Of a stretch of 64,000 nt of DNA, positions 34,301-50,666 are shown in pieces. Position 1 is the first letter of the stretch; each line of letters starts with the position of its first letter. The DNA is taken from assembly GCF_018691265.1 (NCBI RefSeq), contig NW_024881283.1, positions 10,101,731 through 10,165,730 on the forward strand. Reading direction: 5' to 3'. A program made the position numbers and the translations under genes. The notes under the pieces were generated by a model. It searched no databases. It had not been told where the DNA came from and saw nothing but the letters and a program-made list of their open reading frames with translations. Origin of the DNA: Tyto alba. Taxonomy: Eukaryota; Chordata; Aves; Strigiformes; Tytonidae.

Positions 34301-37300
34301 AAAAGTTCTTCCCCCCCACCAAGAAAGGCTTCTGAGGTGAAAGAGAAACCAGGCACCAAAGTAGAGGGGCTAGCTCCTGGCAAATCCTCCTTTTCCATTA
34401 CTCGTGAGGCCCAGGTGAATATTCGAATGGATTCCTTTGATGAAGATCTTGCACGGTAAGTAGTTGCTATTTTTTGAGAAGCATAAATAGTGGATTTTTC
34501 CTGTTTCTCTTTCTGAGGTCCTCATATGCTTGCCAAGTGTGAGGAAGGCTAAATAACATTGCATCACAATTTGGATTTTTTAGAGACAGAGATTCATTTT
34601 TTCTGGCATAATATTTGTGACACCTTTTTTTTTTTTGTGGTGGCATGTTAGATGTTACCAGTTTGCAGATGGTGAAGGTAAAGCATGAAGGTTAAACAAC
34701 TTCTCTTAATCTTTTCTATAACTAGATGTAAGATTAGATCAGAATGTAAATGCTTCTGCATCAGGTTCTGTGCTACACTCTGGAAAGAGTTAGGTACTCA
34801 ATGGTTTCTGGCTGCTAGAAGCTTAGTGGTATGGTACAGTTACAGTGCCACTTAAATGACATTTGATTCTTTGGAGTGTGTTTAACTAGTCTCATTCTCA
34901 GCATAGCATTACTGAAACTCTCGGAAGCTCTGAGAGCCGCTTCAGCATTGCTTCAGGAAATCTTAAGCCAGTAAAAAGTTACTCCAGAAAATACGCTTGT
35001 ACAGCAGTAGCCAGTAAGTGTTAATGTGCTCTGTGGAGTGCTAGAGGTTAATCTAGAATTTAGGAACTTTAGCAAAAGATGACAGCCAGCTAGTGCTGTA
35101 AGAACGGGCTTGTGTTTCACAGGATGTCAGAGTTTAATACCTGCACAGCCCTCCAAATACAGAGTAACACGTGACCTGAATTATTACAGTAACCTGGATC
35201 AGTGTATTTTAGAGCTGTTTAAATAAGCGTCCTGCTCATGCTATTGAATGTTCTTAGGTGCCTTCATAATATTACATAAAAAATGAAGTCAGCTTCCAAC
35301 TTCTGAGACATTGTCTTGAACTGCTTCCCTTTACCCCATTCTTCTGTTTCATGCGGTCTGTTCTTTTTTCTAGTCCAAGTGGCATACTGGCTCAGGAACG
35401 CAAGCTGTGTCGTGACCTTGTGCACAGCAACAAAAAAGAGCAAGAATTTCGTTCCATTTTCCATCATATTCAGTCTGCTCAGTCTCAGCGAAGTCCTTCT
35501 GAACTGTTTGCGCAGCACATAGTGACTATAGTCCATCACGTAAGAGGTAGGTCAGAAGTCCGTGTATCCTCACTCCCCCCTTGCCCCAGTCAGCAGGTTT
35601 CGTGCACTCTAGGTAGTGCTCAGAGAGTTGTTGCCAGCAGATATGTCCTAGATGAGAACAGCGGCCCGATCACGAGTGTTCCTTATTTACATAAATAACT
35701 TTTCTGCTGGAAAGGCAGAAAAGACATTCTTGTTTTTACCTGAGCAATATTCAGAGAGACTGTGACTTAGAATTTGTGTGTTCTGGTGAACTTGTGACTC
35801 ACTTGAATGAACTGCTAGTTTCAAGAGTGAAACCGAAATTTGTCAGCAGCTTTAGTCAGAGCTCATCAGCAGTGTCCTTCACGTGCCCTGCGTCTGGGGT
35901 TAGACCAAGCCCTGGGGCTGATGTGCTTTGTCTTTTTGCAAAAATAGTATTAATATTTTGGCATTGTTTACTCAAACCCCCAACAGAGCATCACTTTGGG
36001 TCATCAGGAATGACACTGAATGAACGTTTTACCAAATATCTAAAGAAAGGAATGGAACAAGATGCAGCTAAAAACAAAAAGAGCCCTGAAATCCACAGGT
36101 TGGTGCCATTAGACACTGTCTTAACATTTCAGGGGTACTTCACATTTCCTTCTCATTAACTGTGGAATAATTCCAGTACATAACTAGCTTCAGGAAGAAG
36201 GGGAAAAAAAAAAAAAAAAAAAAAAAGGAGGGGGGGAGCTTTACGTACCTTTGGAAATACTGGTCTGCTTTTAATGACATTTGATCTGAAAACTTCAGAT
36301 TCTTTTTACGAGCGAGATTATATCTGTGCACTTTCTTTACTTTTAGGAGGATAGATATATCTCCCAGTACTTTTAGAAAGCATGGATTCTCTCAAGAGGA
36401 AACGAAAAGCTCCAGAGATCCTGGCTTCAAGGTGAACTGTTACTCTGATTAGTTTAATTCATCAAAATGAGTGCATTGGGCATGAACTTAACAGTGATGT
36501 TTTTGTTTAAATTACTCTCTACTTAAGTTTGTGTTTTTCTTTTAAGGATGGGCATAATTCTAAAAATGAACTACAAAGGGTTAATTTTTATTAAAAATGT
36601 ATCAACAACCTTTGTGAAGTGGTTAGACTATGGTAAATGACCCCAAAGTCAATTGAGGTGAGCTTGAGAAAAAAGAGAGGATTTTTGGAACAAGTGCCCA
36701 TGATGAGAGAAGAGACTTTTTGTGATATTTTTCTGCTTGTAAGTATTATTAAATCAATTGTATACATGCGATATTTCCAACCATGTTTTCAAAAAGACAT
36801 GCATGTCAAAAAGAGGAAAGTAAAACTAAATACTTATCTAAACCAAATACACTATTAAGCAGATGATAAATTTTGTTCTAACAACTTACTGTAGCATTTC
36901 TGTTGATTGCTGTTACTTTAACATTCAGCACTTATTTTAGTAGAACCAGACCATTTGGAATTTAGTGTATTAGCTTTTCTGAGTAGATGAATGTTAAGCC
37001 ATTGCACTTGCTGTAAACAATCATAAAAATGGCTTAACTTAAAATGTTTGGGATTTTAACCTTTGTTTATTCACCTTCATACATATTTACGTTGAACGTT
37101 GAAGAGATTTTAAACAGTCCTGCTGAAACCTTACTTGTTTCATATTTGTTTTCGATTTTTTCCAAACACACTTGTGGCTTGACATGGACGATGGTGAGAT
37201 GGATTTGATGGGCCTGAACTCTGAGCATCAGCTTGGCAGAGTGTATTATAAACGTGGTTTCCAAACAGCTCGCCAGCCTTCCGTGAAACAGACGTGCCCT

Positions 37301-40300
37301 CACAAACCCAAATAGGTGTTTGCTGTACCACATAAGGGAGCTGCTGCTGATTTTGTCACTTATCTGTCATCCATCGTGTTGGGAGCAGTTTTATTCTCAG
37401 AGTAGAAATTAAAGCTCTTTGCCTGGGGAAAGTAGAAGAGCAAAATACCAAAACAAAACGCCTGCTCTAACTCCTGCGTTATTTGACATATTTATTTAAA
37501 CAAAAAAGTGTTTAGAAACTCATGTAAGTAAAAAATTTAATAGCTAGAGAATTACTAATCCTTTTGTATTTAATTCAGGACGATTAATATGATGTATGTT
37601 GCATATCCAGTCGTACAGTTCCTAAGACTAGTGTTGTGTAAATACGGTAGCAGTCGCTGAGCACAGCCACAGGGGCTGTTGGTTGTTGCTGGCACCACCG
37701 TGTACAGGCTTCCTGCAGACGTTCTGCTGCTCAGTTCAGTGTTTGTCAGAACCACAGCCGCTGTCAGGCTGCTGCTCCTGTGTGCGCAGTCAGCAGAATC
37801 TCATCCAGGTGCCACTGATCCTAAAGTATACGGGTAACCCGCTTCTAAAGAAACTATCTTAATCCATTATGTAAGTAGCAATTTAAACAGAACTCAAAGC
37901 AAGCGTTACCAGTTACTTTTTAAATTAACAATGTAAAAAAAAAAAAAAAAAAAAAAAAGGCTAGTTGTTGAGTGGTTTTCATACAGCTGGTTGGTTTTTG
38001 CTTTGCGAGACACCAGGGTCAGCTTGCATTAGTAGGCTTGCCAGGATTGCGTGGAGAAGCACGTTTCACCTGGGGTGAGCTCCTGGCATCTCTCGCATGG
38101 TGCTTTCGAGGGGGAAGGAGTGCTGTAGGCGACGTCTGCCGCAGAGTAAATCTTCCCGACAGACGTCTCGGAGGCTGCGCATCGATGGGATGCTGGCATT
38201 CTCCCAGGTGCACTTGGTTGCTGCATTTCCGTGGCCTCCATCTCATACCACTTTGATCGGTACTCCCTACCTTGGGTATCTCCAAGCAGCAAACAGCTTC
38301 TGCTTCTCCTTAAGTACCGTGTCCTGACCTGGTGATTAAAATCCCTTCCACCCTGCTAGATGATGCCTGTCAGCAGGACAGCGAGCATGCTGCTGTTCGG
38401 TAACAAACGTCCACGGGCTGTTAGACATTTTTGACCTGCTGTAGTTGTGATACATAATCAGTTGGATTGGATTTCCAAGTTGTTCTCATCTCTCACTGGC
38501 TGTGGTGTACAATAAGTGTCAGCTTCTGTGTTTCTCCTTCCCCTATTACCAGGCTATTTATTCTAACGCTGTTTAAAAGAGGGGAATAAAAGTTAAAAAG
38601 CATCGATCTTAAAAAGCAGTAGGAAAAACGGATTTCTGACAAATAAAAAGTTATTTTAATAGTGCACTATTTTACGTCTTAAAATGGATTATTAATAGTA
38701 TTCAGATAAACTCCTGTTCTCCAGAAGTCTGTGCAGTCGATAGCAAAGTAATGGTGCTGAACTGGTGCACTGCAAACCTTTGTATTAAACTCTGCCCTCT
38801 TCCCTGCATTTGTAGGCTGAAGGGAAATATAAGGACGACCCTGTTGACCTGCGCCTTGATATTGAACGCCGTAAAAAACATAAGGAAAGGATCTTAAACG
38901 CGATAAATCCAGGGAATCAGTGGATTCGAGAGATTCAAGTCACTCAAGGGAAAGATCAACTGAGAAAACGGAGAAAAGTCACAAAGGCTCAAAGAAAAAG
39001 TATGTAGGAAACCTAATAGCCATTTCCTTCTGCCTTTCGTGTTTCTGCTGTTAAGGTTGGAGACGACATCGTGTACGTATAGTTGTACACCTTTTGGCAT
39101 AAACTCCAGTGGCATGAACGATTCCTCTGCCTGTCATCTTGATATTATTATATCTAGCTGAAACACTAAATAACTGTTAAAGGTAAATGAGAAGGCTCCA
39201 TGTGACAGAATGGGTGAGTCACTTCTCCTTGTTCCTGTTGTGTTAATGAGAATGGCCAGGTTTAAATGACTCTGCTTTAATGTTCATTCAGTACTTTTCT
39301 ATTAGCTTAATTTTCCATTTGACTAAAGCTCTGCAGGTGCATGCTTATCTCATAGTTGATGGTGTAAACACCTTAGAAAGAAGCAACAGGTTCTTTCTGG
39401 AGAAGACTTGGGACTTGTGTTAGATCTGCGTGCTGTAGCTGATGCTGAGCTCTCCCTGGGGCTCTTCCTTTCTGACAATGAGCGTTGAATTGATACAGAA
39501 GCAGTTCTGTACCAAGCAAGTCCCAATGGAGTTATTAACCCTGTTGGTGTTCCCCTCACCTCGTGTTTCCTGTCGCTGAAACAGGAAACACCGACGGGTA
39601 CGTGAGAGATCCAGATCCAGTTCGTCATCTTCGCGGTCCTCTCATTCGGTCAAAGCGGAGGAATATCCTGAGGAGACTGAGGAGAGGGAGGAAAGCACCA
39701 CAGGCTTTGACAAGTCCCGGCTTGGGACTAAGGAGTTCACTGGTCCGAATGAGAGAGGAAGAGCTAGAGGGACCTTTGTAAGTGTTCTCCACCCCACCCC
39801 AAGTGCCAGTTCCCAGAGTGGCCAAAAAGGGGCCACTGTGTATTGCACTCTCACAGTTAAAGCACACTGTGAAGGAGAGACCCCAGAGACGTCGACTGGT
39901 TGTGGATGCTGAGCCGAAATACGATTGCTCAGTGTGTGGAGCACAGGCCGGGGTGCAGAGAATGTAGTCTGGGCAGTTGAGCTCGAGATGGAGCAGAATC
40001 AAGCCTGGAAGCTTTTGTGCACGAGGAGCTGCTGAGCAACCCCGAAGGGCAGCGTGATGTGCATCCGTCAGTTGGGGTTAGGCTACCAGAGCGAGAGCCC
40101 TGGTCGTAACCGCGCTCGCTGTTGGCAGTTCCCAGGCCGCGGTTACGTGGCTGTCTCGTGTGCGTATTGCATTTGTCAGATGCTCTCTCTTGGGTGCTTG
40201 GGAAGTGCCTCTACATGATCTTAAAACAGCTTTATAGAAACTGTGATGCGCTGTGTGATCGGAGGAGCCTAAAGTGTGCTGAGCTCTTGTTTTAATGCTA

Positions 40301-41952
40301 GGTTAAAGGTGTTCTTGGATGGTTGGAGAAGTGATGTTGTATCTCCTTGGTAGCCCTGGAAGCTGTCTGGGGGTGGGAGGGCACTGCCACTGCAACCATT
40401 TTACTTTTCTTCCTTGTTTTGCTGTTGCAGCAGTTCAGAGCAAGAGGGAGAGGATGGGGCAGAGGCAACTTTTCAGGCAACAATAACAGCAACAGCGGTG
40501 GCAACAATGACTTCCAGAAGCGAAACAGAGATGAGGAGTGGGATCCGGAGTACACACCTAAGAGCAAGAAGTACTACCTGGTATGTGTCTGAAGCACTGA
40601 AACACGTATGTACACTCCAGGTGTATCTGTTCCTAAATGCTTTAGAGGTGAAAGCGCCAGCTGTAGCTGGACGATCTAATGCACCAGGTTAAGGCTTCAT
40701 GTGACACTTCTTCCCAGGGAGCTTCTGGCTCATGACTAGAGAGAACTTGTTTCTGTTTGTTGTAGAGTGGTTTGCCGCTCTGAAATCCTACAGGCCAGTT
40801 AGAAGCACGTGTTTCACAGTACTGTGGGAAACACAGCTCAGGTCTGTGAGTCTGTTGCAGATGGCCTGTGTTTCTTGGTTCTTCTGTCCCCATAAAGTGT
40901 CCAGCTTCCTGCATTGGGTCAGCACCCTGCCTTTGCCTTGGGGTGGTAGCAGCCTGCCATACTAACGGGCATTAATCGAGGAGAATCCTGGCTGACACTG
41001 TTCTTTGAAAAAAGGGGTGGTTTTAAACAGACGCTCACTGATTTTTTTTCTCTTCCTGGAGTACTTGAGATCCCTAATCTTCTCATTAAATAATACAGTA
41101 TTCCAGTTTTTTGCCTCAAACGAGCAAGCCTTGATTATTCTTTTTTTTTACTGTGTTTTCCCCTGATCTCACTTGAAGGCAGAATTGTAATTTTGGGGGG
41201 GGTTATCCAGTTTCTACGCTGCACTTTACTTCCAGAACTGGATCAGTTTTGAGCCCAGTGACGTGGTCTGTGTCAGCTTGGCCCAGCTGCGTCTGCTGTA
41301 GCTCACACAAAGCAGTCCTGGAAGCGGCACGCGTTACTAGACTCGCCGAGTACCCGGCAGTAAAGGCTTGAAGCTGCCAGAGCGGTTTGACTGGCGAGAA
41401 ACCAGAGGGGAAATGTGTAGGATACCTAAATCTTGGGGTTGCCCGACCGGCAACGGCGCTCCAGGCCCTCGACACCCGTTCCCTGCCTACCCCGAAATGT
41501 TCTGTAGAGAGTTCCCTGTGGGCAAGGACAGGCCGCCGTGCCCGAGGAGGGTCGTGGCTGTGCCTTCCTGCCTTCCTCTCCGGCTGTTCCTCCCCCAGCC
41601 AGGGCGGCCGTTCTCTCGGGGGAGCGGTGGTCACCGCGGCATAAGCCGGGCAGGCCGCTGGGGGCTGCCCGCTTGCGGGCCGCGAGGCAGAGTTGATGTT
41701 GTTGGCTTCCCCCCCCCCCCCCCCGTGCAGCACGACGACCGCGAGGGCGAAGGAGCGGACAAGTGGGTGAACCGAGGCCGCGGGCGGGGCGCCTTCCCCC
41801 GGGGCAGAGGGCGCTTCATGTTCCGAAAGTCGAGCACCAGCCCCAAGTGGGCTCACGACAAATTCAGCGGAGAAGAAGGAGAAATCGAGGACGACGAAAG
41901 CGGAACGGAAAACAGGGAGGAGAAGGACACCCTACAGACAGCGGCCGAATAG
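31387..41952 (+). CDS. THRAP3: THRAP3 (TRAP150), lacking first coding exon(s), with frameshifts
   Basis: THRAP3 is a nuclear RS-rich, BCLAF1-related protein acting in pre-mRNA splicing, mRNA decay and transcription coactivation. Exons: 31387-32286, 33715-34455, 35374-35546, 35987-36098, 36347-36431, 38816-38999, 39585-39777, 40431-40580 and 41731-41952 (TAG 41950-41952). The first exon encodes the RS region ([18 protein letters not shown], later RRRSPRPSP). The second gives [16 protein letters not shown] to SFDEDLAR. Later exons give the conserved [37 protein letters not shown] and [14 protein letters not shown], and the last gives [19 protein letters not shown]. The frame is broken at about 31507, 31964, 32005, 32262-32276 and 38889, most often by one or two missing bases in short repeats. 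Conservation elsewhere points to sequence error, not a pseudogene. Exon 31387-32286 ends in a GC donor. Confidence 0.93.
36203..36226. repeat. Poly-A tract in THRAP3 intron
   Basis: A long A run followed by a G run lies in the short intron between exons 35987-36098 and 36347-36431. Another A run of about 22 bases lies at 37937-37958 in the next intron (36432-38815). That 2.4-kb intron shows no exon or recognised repeat family. Confidence 0.9.
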
Positions 41953-43285
41953 CCGCGGCGTCCGCGCTGGCGAGAGCCCCGGCGGGGGGGGCAGCACCGC
42001 CGGGTGCTGGAGGGTGTCAGGGCCATCCTCGAGTGCTGAGCAGAGCCCTGCAGAGGAGCTCTGAAACAATCCCGGAGTTAACTGCATTTCCAGAGTCCAG
42101 CCTCCCTAAGCGTGGACTAGAACTGATCAATCATTTATGCTTGGATCCACTCGTGGAGTATACCTTCCCAAAGACTCCCCTTCTGGACTGCGTAAGGTAG
42201 GTCAAGTACCGGGTGAGATCCCAGATTTTTCTCTCATCTGCGACCTTATCGACTGGTCAGTTAATCTTTTGGTAACAGGCTTTGAAGACAATGTGGATTT
42301 TGGTTTGTGCCCATCTTAACCTGGTAGTCTTGACGTTTTATGTTTCTCTTTTCTAATTTGAAATAGTAAAGGTCAGGATTAACTCGCCAGTTCAAATTTT
42401 TCTCCCCTGTTGTGTATTCAGTTTTTTAAATCCATACTCTACTTATTTTAGGCCTTTACGTATGTAGTAACATCAATTAAATGATAATTTTGGAAACTAT
42501 TTTTGGTTCTTATAAATAAGGAAACGATGAAGCATGTGAATAAACATCTAAATGTTAACTTGTTGGGACCAAACTGCTATGATTTTTTTAAAAAAAACTT
42601 TTTTTTATGTAACAGTTGAGTTTAGGGCCTTTTAAAAATTATTGTTTTCCTTTTATGTTGGAAGTTAACAAAATTAGCATGGTTTAAAAAAAAAAAAAAA
42701 AAATCCACCCTACTTTCACCACTGTTTGTGTACACTGTTAGGCCTGGTGTGTGCTGGAGCCCCGAACTGCTTGTAGGCATTTTGTGTATCCTCTTTGCAG
42801 CTGGTTGTGAACTTGAGTGCTCTTTCCAAGGTAACATAGTTTTCTAAGAAACTTCAGAATTCTACTAGGTTAAAAATATAAACGGAGATGAGAATTTTTC
42901 AATATTTTTTATTAATCTTTTTATAAAAACAAAAGGCGAATCCCTCCTGTGCTGGTTAAGGATGGCCGTTACGATGTATTTCTTTTTACTTTCTACTTAA
43001 AAAATATTCTGAAGAAGTTTGCAAACAGTTCCCTGGCTGAGTCAGTGAGCCTTCGCAGCAGGAGAGGCATGCCCACGCACCGAGGCCGAGGGTGCACGTG
43101 CTGTAAAGACACCGCTCTCCCTCTCCTCCCCCCCGCCTCCCCCTCCCCAGGATTGCTGTGCTGTTTCCCCACACACACCAACTAGAGTTTGGTTTGTTTT
43201 GACTTGAACAGTTCCTGTTTAGCGAAGCCCTGAAGTTTGTTTATGCAAATAAAACACAATAAAAGAAGTAGTAGGTGTAACTCTG
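41953..43285 (+). other. THRAP3 3'UTR
   Basis: About 1.3 kb of AT-rich sequence follows the THRAP3 stop codon. A proximal AATAAA lies at 42539-42544, and two overlapping-range distal signals lie at 43248-43253 and 43258-43263. The GT/T-rich stretch right after the distal pair (about 43270-43305) fits a cleavage downstream element, so the distal site is probably the main one. A poly-A tract lies near 42686. Confidence 0.75.
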
Positions 43286-43289
43286 CTTT

Positions 43290-45116
43290 GTTTTGTGTTG
43301 TGAGGCGGGGGCTGAGGAGCCGTGAGTGGGCCAGGGGTGTTAAACCCGGCGGTGCCGTGGGGCGGCCGTGGCCGTGGCGAGCAGCTCCGTGGGGCCGGGC
43401 ACGAGAGGTTCCGCTTTTCTGTGGCTTCTGCAGGTGGGGGGGACGGGGCTGTGGCAGCCGGGAGGGCGGCTTAGAAAAACCAGCCGGCTGCTGATTTTTA
43501 GGCAGGTAATGGATCTTTTAACCCCTTGGGGTTAGCAGGGACTGGGTGAGGGGGGGGGACACAGCCCCCAGCCCTGAAGCTGGTGAGGATTGTGCCACCC
43601 GTGCCCGGGAAGGACCAGCCCCACTCCCGGCTGCGGGTGGTGGCTCCAGGCACCCGGCTTTTACACCAGCGCTGGGCAGGAGTAAACCGGTGCTGCGTTC
43701 GCGGGTGCCCGGCGGTAAACGCTTTTCCCTCGCTGTGGGGTTTCAGTGGGGGGTGCTGGGGGGCAGCCCCCGTGCCCCTTCTGGGGGCTGCGCCGTGGGG
43801 CAGCGCTCCTGGCTGCTGCTGGTGAACGGGGTTGGCCAACAGCCGCGGGGCCGGCGATGTGGGTTAACGGTTCGTGTTTCCCCTCCCGCTTGAATTGGAG
43901 CCCGTGGGCCAACGGGCAGAGGGAGGGCGCCCAGCGTGCCCAGCCCGGCTGCCCCAAGGGTCAGACCCAGGGTCGAGCACGTTCCCCGCTCCCCCCAAAA
44001 AACCCCGACCCCCTCCTCGCCCTTCCCTGCCCCGTCCTGGCCCTCGGGCCCCTCCCCGCTCCGGGGCTCGGATGCGTTTTGCTCTAAAGGAACCTTCGTG
44101 CTGTCAGCCTGGACCTGGGGCTGCTCAGAGCCCCCCCGGCCGCTGCGGAGGGACCCAGCGCCGCGGCCCCGGGCGCTCGCGGTTTGTGGGTTTCGGCCCC
44201 TCTGTGGTTTGGGTTTCACTTCCCCACTCCGCGCCGAAGGTGACAGACGCGTGGCGAGACCCGGGGCGGTTTTGAGCCGCCGGGCAGGGCCGGGTGCGAC
44301 TCCGGCCTGAGCTCTTCCTGCGGCCGGTGGCACGGGCGGCTCAGGTAGGGACGCTCCGTGGGCTGCCTCCGGGTGCTGTCGGGGGGCCGGGGGGGCCGCT
44401 GGCCCCACGGGAGCTCGGGGAGGGGGGGAGCTGCCTCCCGGGCGGAGCGAAGCAGAAGTGGCAGAGCCGCGGATCCTCTCCCCCCCCATCTGCTGAACCC
44501 ACCCTGGGGCAGCGACACCCCCAGCCCGTGCATCGGCCGGGGTCACACACCGGGGGAGACCAAGCCCCCGCAAGGCGAGTGGGTGCCCCCTTTTTTTTTG
44601 CCCCGTGACGCTGCAGCCTCAGGTCTCGGAGGCGGGTGCCAGCCGCCAGCAGCCCCAGTGGCACCAGCAGCCCTGACCACTGGGGTCCCACATTTGCCCC
44701 CAGCACAAACGCCACGGAGCCGGCTCTGCCCCTGGTTTGCCCCCCGGCTCCCGGCCCCTTCTTGCCATGCGGCAATTTCCTGGCTCCCCGCGCTCTGGCT
44801 GCCGTGCAGCAGCCCTGGCCCGTGTCACTGTGGGTCCCCAACTTATCACCTGCGCCGGGGGGTGCCAGGGCTGGGCGCAGGCTCTGGGGGAGCTGCCCCG
44901 GTGGTGTGGGGGTCTCCACGCTGCTGGTGCCGCGAGTGGGGCCGTGGCACGTGCCCCGGCGGTGGGGCCGGGCTGAGCTGTGGGGCTGTCGGCTGCGGGT
45001 GCAGCTCCCGGGGGGCACCCAGAGCCGTGGTGGGGCACAGCCATGTCTGGGGGCTCCGCTCCCCGCTGGCGTTCGGGGCTCAGCCGCGGCAGGGGACCCC
45101 CTCCCCGCTCCCACAG
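43290..45116 (+). promoter_or_regulatory. CpG-rich 5' region and likely promoter of SH3D21 (right copy)
   Basis: GC content and CpG density rise abruptly after the THRAP3 polyadenylation site. The stretch has no exon with SH3 motifs and no convincing start codon context. A possible non-coding donor follows 44352 (CTCAG|GTAGGG). It probably holds the SH3D21 promoter and 5'UTR, but the transcription start cannot be placed from sequence alone. Confidence 0.45.
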
Positions 45117-48458
<3,342 letters not shown>

Positions 48459-48655
48459 CACGGTGCGGGGCTGCGGTGCCCACCCCTCTGCAGCCCCAGG
48501 GATGTGGGGCAGGCGGGTGGCACAGGGTGCTGGGTGCCATGTGGGTGCTGCGCCCTGTGCCCCCCCCTCCCCGACCCCGCTGCCCCCAGCTCAGCTTTCT
48601 GCAGCGAGGCCCCCGAGGCTGCGCAACAATCCCTGGGTGTAGAGATAAAGTTGAA

Positions 48656-48661
48656 AATAAA
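48656..48661 (+). terminator. SH3D21 polyadenylation signal (right copy)
   Basis: AATAAA about 200 bp after the stop codon. The 1.4 kb from here to the EVA1B stop at 50033 is intergenic and contains only the minisatellite and simple repeats. Confidence 0.8.
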
Positions 48662-49560
48662 CTATTTTGGGCGCAGAGTGCTGCTGGGCTGGGTGGGTGC
48701 TGCCGCGGGCAGAGCCCAGGGGCCGCCACGTCCCTGCGGGGCACGGGGGGGGGTGTCCCAGTGTGGCACTGGGGGTCCCACCAGGGCTGGCTCACGGTTG
48801 GAGCTCAGGGCTGGATCCTGCAGTGCTCAGCCCCAGGTGCTGGGAGTGGACGTGCCGGCAGTCACGGCCAGGGCTGCGGCCTCTGCCAGCCAGTCCCGGG
48901 GGGGGCCAAGTGCCCCCCGCCACCCCCTGCACCTTGTCCCGGGCTGGGATGCAGAGCCAGGGCCAGAAGCAGAGCTGCCTCTGCCTCCTCCTCCTCCTCC
49001 TCCTCCTCGTCCTCCAGCCCCCGCACCGTTTCCCAGCCCAGCCCCAGCCCCAGCCCATCCTGGCCTCCAGCCACCGCTGTGGGGCCGGGAGAACATCTGG
49101 AAAACATCTGGGTCCTGCTGGCGCTGGCAGCACGGGGGACTGGCCTGGGAAGGAGCTATTTTTGTAAAGCTGCCGGGGAGGGGGCTGGGGAGGGGGCAGC
49201 GGGGCCCTCGCACCCTGCGGAGCTGGGCCGGGAGCGGAGGCAGGATGTGGCCCCATGTCCCAGGGGAGCACCCACCGCCCCGAGAGCCCAGCGGGGAAAC
49301 ATCCGCCCCGGCGCTGGGTCAGGGCCCGGCTGTGCCGGAAAGGACCCGGCTAATTTTAGTGGGGTCAGGGGGAGGGAATTGGCCAGGGGAGGCGACCGGA
49401 CCTCCCCCCCCACCCCCTCCAAGCACCACTTGTGCCGGTGCAGCAGCCGCAGCCGCCCCGCGCCCCCCACGCTGGGCTCCAGGCAGTCTGTAACAGCACC
49501 ATGTTTCTGGGGCAGGACCCCACATCTTACACGGACGAACAGCCCGACCGCGGCCCCCAC

Positions 49561-49667
49561 GCTGGGCTCCCCCCGGCCCTGGGCCCCCCCCGGTGCTGGG
49601 CTCCCCCCGGCGCTGGGTTCCCCCCAGCCCTGGGCTCCCCCCGGCCCTGGGCTCCCCCCAGCGCTGG
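49561..49667. repeat. 17-bp GC-rich minisatellite (right copy)
   Basis: Six full 17-bp units plus a partial unit, the same copy number and unit order as in the left copy. Confidence 0.9.
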
Positions 49668-50032
49668 TGCTGAGCTGACGGAGCCAGCACCTGCGGCCGG
49701 CAAGGTCAGCCCTGGCCTTGGCGTTGTCCTCGTCCCTGCAGGGTCCCGGGGGTGCTCGGCGGGTGCCAACCATCGTACCAATGGCTCAAAGTGCGTCGTG
49801 TCCCTTGGTGGGGGGGGGGGATGAGTCTGGCCGTGGGGGTGCCGGTGGCACCCGGGTCCGGCTGGCAGCGGCGCGGGGCTGTTCCAGGGCAGCTCCCCCA
49901 ACCCGGGGGCAGTGAGACCCCCGAGCCCCAGCACTGTCCTCCCCAGTCCTGACCCCAAACCGGGTCCCGGGCAGCTCCCGCCGTGGGTTGAGCTACCCGG
50001 GGGGGGGCTGGAGCCAGGCAGGGTGCCGGGGC

Positions 50033-50628
50033 TCAGTAGTAGTGGACACGGCCCAGGGTGCCGGTGCCGGTGCCCAGGGTGCCGGTGCCGGTGCCCAGGA
50101 TGTCGGGCTGCCCGTTGCGCCAGATCTCGCGGATGATGCGCTCGCGCTCCTCCAGCCGCTGCGCCCGCTCCAGCTCCTCCGCCGAGGCGAAGACGTTGAC
50201 GGCCAGAGCCCCGTCCCCGGGGCCGTGGCTGTCCGGCGGGAGCTCGGTCACCGGCAGCAGTGACTCGGACGGTGCGCGGTCGACGGTGTCCTCCTCTTCC
50301 TCGTCCTCCTCCTCGTCGTCCTCCTCGTCCTCGCTGAGGTCGCTGGGGCGGGGCGGGGGGCGCGCGGGGGGCTGGCAGGAGAGGCGCAGCACCAGCAGGC
50401 ACAGGGTCAGCACCAGCCCGAAGCAGACGCCCAGCACGAAGTAGAGCCCGAAGGTCTCGGGGTTGGCTGCGGGGGGAGCAGCGGGGATGAGGGACTGGCC
50501 CACGGGGCCACCGGTGGCCCTCAGGTCACCCCCGCGGGCCGTGTCCCCCCCCCAGGCTCACCTCGGATGTGCGCGTACGCGGCCATGCTGTTGCTCAGCA
50601 GCTCCATGTCCCGCTTGCGGCTCTCCAT
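50033..50628 (-). CDS. EVA1B: EVA1B (FAM176B), right copy
   Basis: Two coding exons, 50628-50562 and 50466-50033, separated by a 95-bp intron. They encode the same 166-aa single-pass membrane protein as the left copy, and I saw no coding difference by eye. It has the same conserved N-terminus, membrane span (about residues 29-49), acidic run, EERERIIREIW box and GRVHYY end. The identity of both exons and the uORF between copies supports recent or allelic duplication. Confidence 0.95.
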
Positions 50629-50633
50629 CCTGC

Positions 50634-50666
50634 TCAGTGTCCCCGGGGATGGCGCGTGTTTGGCAT
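50634..50666 (-). other. Upstream ORF in EVA1B 5'UTR (right copy)
   Basis: The same 10-codon uORF as in the left copy. It starts on the first base of the exon and ends five bases before the EVA1B ATG. Confidence 0.55.

Noticed and set aside
31387..41952. THRAP3 as a processed or decayed pseudogene
   Set aside because: Introns are present, splice sites are intact, and codons around the breaks remain conserved. The breaks are a base or two at short repeats, which fits sequencing error better.
43290..45110. Long plus-strand frames before SH3D21 as its N-terminus
   Set aside because: They contain no SH3 or other domain motif and read through GC-rich promoter-like DNA. No phase-compatible junction to 45117 could be supported.
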